27,725 bases of DNA from JABMRP01 sp964444795 (GTDB taxonomy: Bacteria > Planctomycetota > Planctomycetia > Pirellulales > Thermoguttaceae), in NCBI GenBank assembly GCA_964444795.1, contig CAYUIQ010000108.1, positions 1 to 27,725 on the forward strand. The letters run 5' to 3'. Of the stretch, positions 23,610 through 27,725 are shown piece by piece. The position numbers were made by a program, and so were the translations under genes. Each line of letters opens with the position of its first letter. Positions within the stretch are counted from its first letter, which is position 1. The notes beneath the pieces were generated by a model, which ran no database searches, had not been told where the DNA came from, and was given only the letters and a program-made list of their open reading frames with translations.

Positions 23610-24854
23610 ATGTCGCTGAAACGGTTTGTCTACTATAGCGCGATTGTCGGGGGATGGACCGCCTGGATCGCATGGCTGGTGGTCGAGACGCTCGTTCTCC
23701 GGGGCCAAGGGTCCCAGGGAACGCTTGCGGTCGTTCTGGCCGCTACGATCGTGGGGGCCTCGATCGGTGGGGGACTGGCCGTGGTTGCGAGCATGACCAA
23801 TCCCCACTGGAACCAGCGGCTCAAACGGGCCCTACCCGGCCTCATTGGTGGGGCTGCTGGAGGCGCGATCGGGGGGTTCCTGGGGGAAGTGTTCCACGGA
23901 CTGCTCCAGGCGGCTCCCAGCGGGGATTCTTCCACGGTGCCAGTCGTCGCGGCCAAAACGCTGGGGTTCCTGATCATGGGCATGGCGATCGGAGTCGCCG
24001 ACGGACTGTTCGAGAGGTCATTCGTCAAAATCCGCAACGGCCTGATCGGCGGAGCGATTGGTGGGGCAGTCGGTGGCCTGCTCTTTCATCCCCTCGCCTT
24101 GCTCACCGCCTCGGGCACCGGCATGTCCAGCCGCGCCACCGTGTTTGTCATGCTCGGAATCTTCATCGGCGGGCTGATCGGCCTGGCCCACGTTGTCCTA
24201 TGCCAGGCTTGGCTGACCGTGCTGGACGGTTTTGGTATCGGCCGGGAATTGATTCTCACGCGCACCGAAACCGTGCTGGGAAGGGCGGACCATCTGGCGA
24301 TGCCCTTTCTCGGGATGTCCAATCGAGGTATCGAGTTGAAACATGCGAGGATCGTTCGGGGCCGCGACGGGGGCTACTCGATCGAGGACTGTGGTTCGCA
24401 GCTTGGTACCATCGTCAATTACCAGCGGATCAATGCTCGGCAAGCGTTGAACCATGGTGATCTGATCCGTTTGGGCAGCAATATCTTGCGTTTTGGCCTG
24501 CGAGAAGGTGGCTCGCTGCCCACTGCCACCCGTAAGAACTCCACTGACCCACCCATGGGAAAGAATCGCGATGCCCCCCCTATCGTTTCGGCACCCCCCC
24601 GCAGAAGTATGGTACTCCCTCCGCCGGGCTCAAAGAGTGCCCCAGCTTCGGTTCCCCCACCACAGGTTTGCGAGCCGGCGCCGAGCGCTGGGTTAACGGA
24701 CTCAAACTCTCCCAGCGCAGCTCCCATCGTGCTACCGGTCAGCTCTCCACCACCACAGATGGAGCCAGAGACACCAGGGATTGGTGATGAACCCCCCATA
24801 AAGCGGAGGTCCAAACGCCCGCCGCCACCACCAGGAAGTGGGGAGATCAGGTAA
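23610..24854 (+). CDS. Multi-pass glycine-zipper membrane protein with C-terminal FHA domain
   Basis: Protein of 414 residues. Residues 1-200 hold about six hydrophobic segments (8-30, 38-60, 76-98, 117-131, 143-165, 177-200), several rich in GGxxGG patterns typical of tightly packed glycine-zipper helices. Residues 208-297 form an FHA domain: LGR at 223-225, H245 in KHARI, GYSIEDCGSQLGTIVN at 255-270 and GDLIRLGSNILRF at 283-295. The usual Ser-Arg before the His is replaced by Glu-Leu (IELKHA), so phosphothreonine binding may be weakened. Residues 310-414 are a proline-rich tail ending KRPPPPPGSGEIR. FHA domains normally bind phosphothreonine peptides; a kinase-like gene starts 2.6 kb downstream. 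The ribosome site (CGGA) is weak. It is transcribed away from the giant Ig-like gene. Location: membrane, FHA probably cytoplasmic. Confidence 0.9.
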   Translation: MSLKRFVYYSAIVGGWTAWIAWLVVETLVLRGQGSQGTLAVVLAATIVGASIGGGLAVVASMTNPHWNQRLKRALPGLIGGAAGGAIGGFLGEVFHGLLQAAPSGDSSTVPVVAAKTLGFLIMGMAIGVADGLFERSFVKIRNGLIGGAIGGAVGGLLFHPLALLTASGTGMSSRATVFVMLGIFIGGLIGLAHVVLCQAWLTVLDGFGIGRELILTRTETVLGRADHLAMPFLGMSNRGIELKHARIVRGRDGGYSIEDCGSQLGTIVNYQRINARQALNHGDLIRLGSNILRFGLREGGSLPTATRKNSTDPPMGKNRDAPPIVSAPPRRSMVLPPPGSKSAPASVPPPQVCEPAPSAGLTDSNSPSAAPIVLPVSSPPPQMEPETPGIGDEPPIKRRSKRPPPPPGSGEIR

Positions 24855-25017
24855 TCGCGCTACGGTACGGGCGCACGATGCCGTCGGTCACCAGCGTCTC
24901 GGTAGCCATCGCTATGGCCTTGATGTCCCGGCTATCGCGTGGGGGATCTTACGGGCCCGGTGACCCCGCGCGGAAGGTGGATGATGTTTGACAATCCCGG
25001 GTTTCGTTGATAATCTC

Positions 25018-25050
25018 GGGGTAGCTCAGCCGTACGACCGGATCTACCCC
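25018..25050. terminator. Possible terminator hairpin after the FHA gene
   Basis: GGGGTAG (25018-25024) and CTACCCC (25044-25050) form a perfect 7-bp stem with a 19-nt loop, 164 nt past the FHA stop. There is no T-tract, so support for termination is weak. Confidence 0.25.
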
Positions 25051-25188
25051 TGTTGGGGCATGGTATAGGTACGCGCGACATGTGAGGGGATGGGGGGCCA
25101 GCCCAGATCCGGGGTATCGAAACAGAGAGTCGGCTGCTCGGTGTGTTGCCGCATCCCGAGGCGGGGATGAGGCAGATGCTTCGTGCGG

Positions 25189-25194
25189 TATAAT
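25189..25194 (+). promoter_or_regulatory. Probable -10 box TATAAT of the GTPase-kinase operon
   Basis: A perfect TATAAT lies 92 nt upstream of the GTG at 25287. The matching -35 is poor. It suggests that the GTPase and kinase-like genes have their own promoter, separate from the FHA gene. Confidence 0.45.
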
Positions 25195-25274
25195 CATGGC
25201 GGCGTGTTCATTCCGAGGGTGTCCTTTTGGCACGCCGACCCGGCCGTATGGTTCGGCATCCACAGGCCGGACAG

Positions 25275-25279
25275 AGGAG
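25275..25279 (+). promoter_or_regulatory. Ribosome binding site AGGAG that decides a GTG start
   Basis: AGGAG, followed by a second AGG, lies 7 nt before GTG 25287-25289. No comparable site precedes the in-frame ATG at 25248 or the TTG at 25227, and the GTG places a membrane-targeting segment at the N-terminus. Confidence 0.7.
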
Positions 25280-25286
25280 AGGAACT

Positions 25287-27479
25287 GTGCTGAGGTTGTT
25301 ATTCCAGTATCGGTTTGCCGCGATCCGGGGGCTGGCGTTATTGCCGGTCGCGGTGCTGGCGGCAAGCGTGCTGGTAACGACGACCGCCCGTGGCGAAGTG
25401 TTCGGAACCGATGCCGAGGGAGAGAGCATCGCCCAGGCGGCCCAGCCGGCTGCCCAATTCGTCGACCACCAGTGCCAGAAGCAGCGACTGATCGCCCGGA
25501 TTCGCTTTCTTGCCCGTGAGTTGGAGATTGTCCGAGACGCCCGGCGGCAGGGCTCTTCACCGGAAGTTCTTCTCCAGCGAGTCTCCGCGCTGGAGCAGGA
25601 AGGCCGTAAGGCAATCGGGCGTTTCTTGGGGGACAATACGGTCGCGGCAACCGAGGATCTCGAACAGGTCGCGCGGCTTTGTGAAAGTCAGATCCACGAA
25701 AGCCGAGCCGGATGGGAGGACGTGCGCACTTCGGTCAACTGGGGAAACCAAGCGCTATTCGAGGCCCGGGCCGGCGAGAAGATCGCCGCGCAAGTGGCCT
25801 CGCTCTTGAGCGTCAACAAGCGGTGGTTTTGGCTGTCCGGCCTGATCGCCATGGCTTCGTTGGTCGGCGTCGTCGCGCATGAACGCCGGCACGAGATTCG
25901 TCGTCGCTTTAACGGAAACCGTGCCCGCGCGATGGGACTGTTCCGCGCGGCCGTCGGCACGCTGGCCGTACTCCTGTTGCTCACGGTCGTCACGTTTCTG
26001 ATGGGCGACGCGCTCTTCGACTGGCTGGGCGCGTCGCAATCCGGGGAGAGGTCGCCGCGTCAGGCGATTGCCGAGGAAAACGAGCAACTCAAGGAAGAGG
26101 TTGCCGAGCTGGAGAAGCAAAGCGAGGAGTCGCGGCAGGAACTCGATCGGGAATTGACGCGATGGTCGGAGGCCATCGACGCCGCGTTCCCACAGAATCG
26201 TTCGCTGGCCGCCCGATGGCAGGAGTATTTTGGCCAACTCGGCCAACTGGCCGAGTGCGGCGACTTGCTGGCCAACATGCCGGCGGCGATGGAGGGCGAT
26301 TTGGACGACTGGACCGTCCTGAAGCAGGAACTCGATAAGCACCGCGATTCGATCGAAAGCTATCGCCGCACGCAACGATGGATTCGCGGCGGACTGGGAC
26401 TGGGGTTGGTCGGGATTGTTGCGTTGGGAGGCGGCGCGTTCCTGATGGGACTGCGCCGTCGCCAGCAGGCCACGTTCAACACATGTCCTCGCTGTCTGAC
26501 CAGCGGCGCGCTGATGCGTGTCCCCGGTTCCGATCGGTCGGGTTCGTCGAGCGTTCAATGCACGAAGGTCCTTAATCGCCAGAAGCAGAAGGCGTGCAAC
26601 TACGTCTTCCCGGCCAGTCATCGGGCCGTACCGAAGATTTGTTTCCCCACCCTCGGTGCTCCGCAGGCCGGCAAGACGCACTGGCTCTCGATGGTACACA
26701 ACGCGCTGACCAATCGGCCGATGACCGAGATTCAGATGCGGGCAAGGCAGACCGAGGCGTCGAAGAAGCTGGACCGGATCGCGGCCACCGTGTTAGGACA
26801 CCGCATCGGTCCGCAGGCCACGCAAACGGCCGACCTTCCCTTTCCACTGGTCTTCGATTTCGAGGATCAGGATTGGGCGGGGCGGTCGGAGCGCGTCGTC
26901 GACGTTTTCGATTACTCGGGCGAGGTGATCGTGAAGATGGACAAGAACAGTACGCAACGGCGCCGCGCGCTGGACGCCGACGGCTATCTGTTCTTCCTCG
27001 ATCCTACGTTTCCGCGGGAACGGCAGGTCGAGGCCTTGAGTCGTTTTCGGGAGGACTTGCGAGATCTTCGGGGTCTGGGCAAGGAGCAGAAGTTGCATGC
27101 CCCGATTGCCCTGTGCATCTCGAAAATCGACCTGTTACCCAACGGCTCCTATGCGTCGGCCGACGGCGACGACGCGGTCGATTGGTTTTACAGGAGGCTG
27201 GGGAAGATCGATCCGTCGGGCGACAGCATGGAATTGAACGTGCTGGAAGCCCGTTCGGGACTGACCGCCGAGCTGCGCGACATGATCTGGCCGAACTGGG
27301 ACATCGAAGGCGAAATGGAGAAGCTCTTCGGCGGGCGGTATCTCTTCTTCCCGTTGACTCCCGTGGGGTTGACCGAACTGGGAGAAACCGACCTGGCCAA
27401 GCGTACGATCGACCCCTTTGGTATTTTGCAGCCGCTGATGTGGCTGTTGCACATGAACGGTTATCCGATTCTCAAGTAA
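25287..27479 (+). CDS. Four-TM coiled-coil protein with zinc ribbon and C-terminal P-loop GTPase domain
   Basis: Protein of 730 residues from a GTG start. An N-terminal hydrophobic segment (10-32) is followed by a helical region (40-180), TM helices at about 181-199, 218-240 and 366-389, and an acidic coiled coil at about 255-300. Basic flanks (HERRHEIRRR after TM2, RRRQQ after TM4) put the coiled-coil regions outside and the C-terminal half in the cytoplasm. A zinc ribbon follows (C400-x2-C403, C425, C437). The P-loop domain has GAPQAGKT at 457-464, a G3-like DVFDYSGE at 539-546 and ISKIDLL at 611-617 as the NKxD equivalent. This fits TRAFAC-type GTPases, perhaps the double-GTPase (DO-GTPase) group of bacterial conflict-type systems; I cannot assign the exact family. 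The next gene starts 36 nt downstream. Confidence 0.9.
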   Translation: MLRLLFQYRFAAIRGLALLPVAVLAASVLVTTTARGEVFGTDAEGESIAQAAQPAAQFVDHQCQKQRLIARIRFLARELEIVRDARRQGSSPEVLLQRVSALEQEGRKAIGRFLGDNTVAATEDLEQVARLCESQIHESRAGWEDVRTSVNWGNQALFEARAGEKIAAQVASLLSVNKRWFWLSGLIAMASLVGVVAHERRHEIRRRFNGNRARAMGLFRAAVGTLAVLLLLTVVTFLMGDALFDWLGASQSGERSPRQAIAEENEQLKEEVAELEKQSEESRQELDRELTRWSEAIDAAFPQNRSLAARWQEYFGQLGQLAECGDLLANMPAAMEGDLDDWTVLKQELDKHRDSIESYRRTQRWIRGGLGLGLVGIVALGGGAFLMGLRRRQQATFNTCPRCLTSGALMRVPGSDRSGSSSVQCTKVLNRQKQKACNYVFPASHRAVPKICFPTLGAPQAGKTHWLSMVHNALTNRPMTEIQMRARQTEASKKLDRIAATVLGHRIGPQATQTADLPFPLVFDFEDQDWAGRSERVVDVFDYSGEVIVKMDKNSTQRRRALDADGYLFFLDPTFPRERQVEALSRFREDLRDLRGLGKEQKLHAPIALCISKIDLLPNGSYASADGDDAVDWFYRRLGKIDPSGDSMELNVLEARSGLTAELRDMIWPNWDIEGEMEKLFGGRYLFFPLTPVGLTELGETDLAKRTIDPFGILQPLMWLLHMNGYPILK

Positions 27480-27515
27480 CGTAACGCGGACAATATCCCC
27501 AGAGAGGCTCGCGGA

Positions 27516-27725
27516 ATGAACTGGCCGCTGGCTGCCGACTTCTGCAAGATGCTGCAAAATCCGGGCATCGCGTTTCGCGATCCGGCGTTGCAGCAGTGCG
27601 CGATGCTGCCGATCCGCCCCGGGAGCAAGGAGCCGAAGCCGTGGGCCGGCAACTTTGCCGTGGTCTTCCAGGGGTTGAGACCCAACCAGGGCGGCCCGCT
27701 CGCCGTCCGCGTCTTCACCACCGCC
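27516..27725 (+). CDS. Atypical protein-kinase-like protein (partial, N-terminus only)
   Basis: The first 70 codons are in the window; the gene continues past the right edge. AGAGAGG lies 8 nt upstream of the ATG. The start MNWPLAADFCKMLQNPGIAF, followed by RDPALQQC and later AGNFAVVFQG and LAVRVF, resembles the N-terminus of a planctomycete/cyanobacterial family annotated as protein kinases (pattern WP...DY..A.QNP..F.DP.L, then a glycine loop and AVR). Residues 45-50 would be the nucleotide loop. Residue 65 is Arg where most kinases have the beta-3 Lys (AVRVF), so it may be an unusual or inactive kinase. It is 36 nt after the GTPase gene, so it shares that operon. The catalytic loop is outside the window and the call is from memory of the family. 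Confidence 0.75.
   Translation, partial: MNWPLAADFCKMLQNPGIAFRDPALQQCAMLPIRPGSKEPKPWAGNFAVVFQGLRPNQGGPLAVRVFTTA

Larger units (their letters stand above)
24855..25286. other. Non-coding spacer, 432 nt, between the FHA and GTPase genes
   Basis: No convincing gene. It has a 7-bp hairpin (25018-25050), a TATAAT box (25189-25194) and a strong ribosome site (25275-25279). A short minus-strand open stretch near 24846-24945 has protein-like composition but no start or ribosome site. Confidence 0.6.

Noticed and set aside
24846..24945. Minus-strand stretch with protein-like translation (ends IVRPYRSAIT)
   Set aside because: About 32 codons between two stops, no start or ribosome site and partial overlap with the FHA gene; possibly a decayed gene end but not supportable.
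25018..25050. tRNA-like start GGGGTAGCTCAG
   Set aside because: No anticodon arm, T-loop GGTTCRA motif or matching acceptor stem follows; it is better explained as one arm of a 7-bp hairpin.

Overview
The window is GC-rich and looks like a planctomycete chromosome, probably of the Pirellulales type. The evidence is a tandem array of secreted Gfo/Idh/MocA oxidoreductases with twin-arginine-like leaders, several proteins joining zinc ribbons to long proline-rich linkers, a giant Ig-like surface protein and a P-loop/FHA/kinase-like gene set. This placement is inferred from gene content, not from a marker gene. I saw no rRNA, tRNA, CRISPR array or transposase gene.

Region 1 (1-8344, minus strand) holds one partial and five complete Gfo/Idh/MocA dehydrogenase-like genes. 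They have N-terminal export signals, a Rossmann glycine motif and (in the five complete ones) the family EKP motif. The five visible C-termini end in related short tails (RAMRxPWxL-like). A 288-residue protein resembling the type VI secretion accessory ImpE/TagJ is inserted in the array and overlaps the next oxidoreductase by 4 nt (ATGA). A near-perfect 101-nt palindrome lies between two of the genes, and a REP-like hairpin follows a third.

Region 2 (8737-23067, minus strand) is a compact five-gene block, transcribed in this order: (i) a 1931-residue membrane-anchored protein with a cytoplasmic zinc-binding head and about 1700 residues of tandem Big2/Ig-like modules outside the membrane; (ii) an 861-residue P-loop protein resembling SrfC; (iii) a 942-residue actin/Hsp70-fold ATPase resembling SrfB; (iv) a 345-residue coiled-coil protein with a GrpE-like C-terminal segment; (v) a zinc-ribbon, proline-rich, PQQ-type beta-propeller protein. 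Gaps are 29, 95, 4 and 28 nt, so one transcript is likely.

Region 3 (23610-27725, plus strand, divergent) encodes a multi-pass glycine-zipper membrane protein with a cytoplasmic FHA domain, then a four-TM protein with periplasmic coiled coils, a zinc ribbon and a C-terminal P-loop GTPase domain, then the start of a gene whose N-terminus resembles a family of atypical protein-kinase-like proteins.

The best candidate for an undescribed system is regions 2 and 3 together. They would form an envelope-spanning NTPase machine (actin/Hsp70-fold ATPase, possible exchange factor, SrfC-type P-loop protein and a giant Ig-like anchor) paired with a divergent FHA, GTPase and kinase-like signalling arm. 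The domain calls for SrfB-like, SrfC-like, FHA, Big2 and the GTPase rest on visible motifs. The functional link between them is inference from position.
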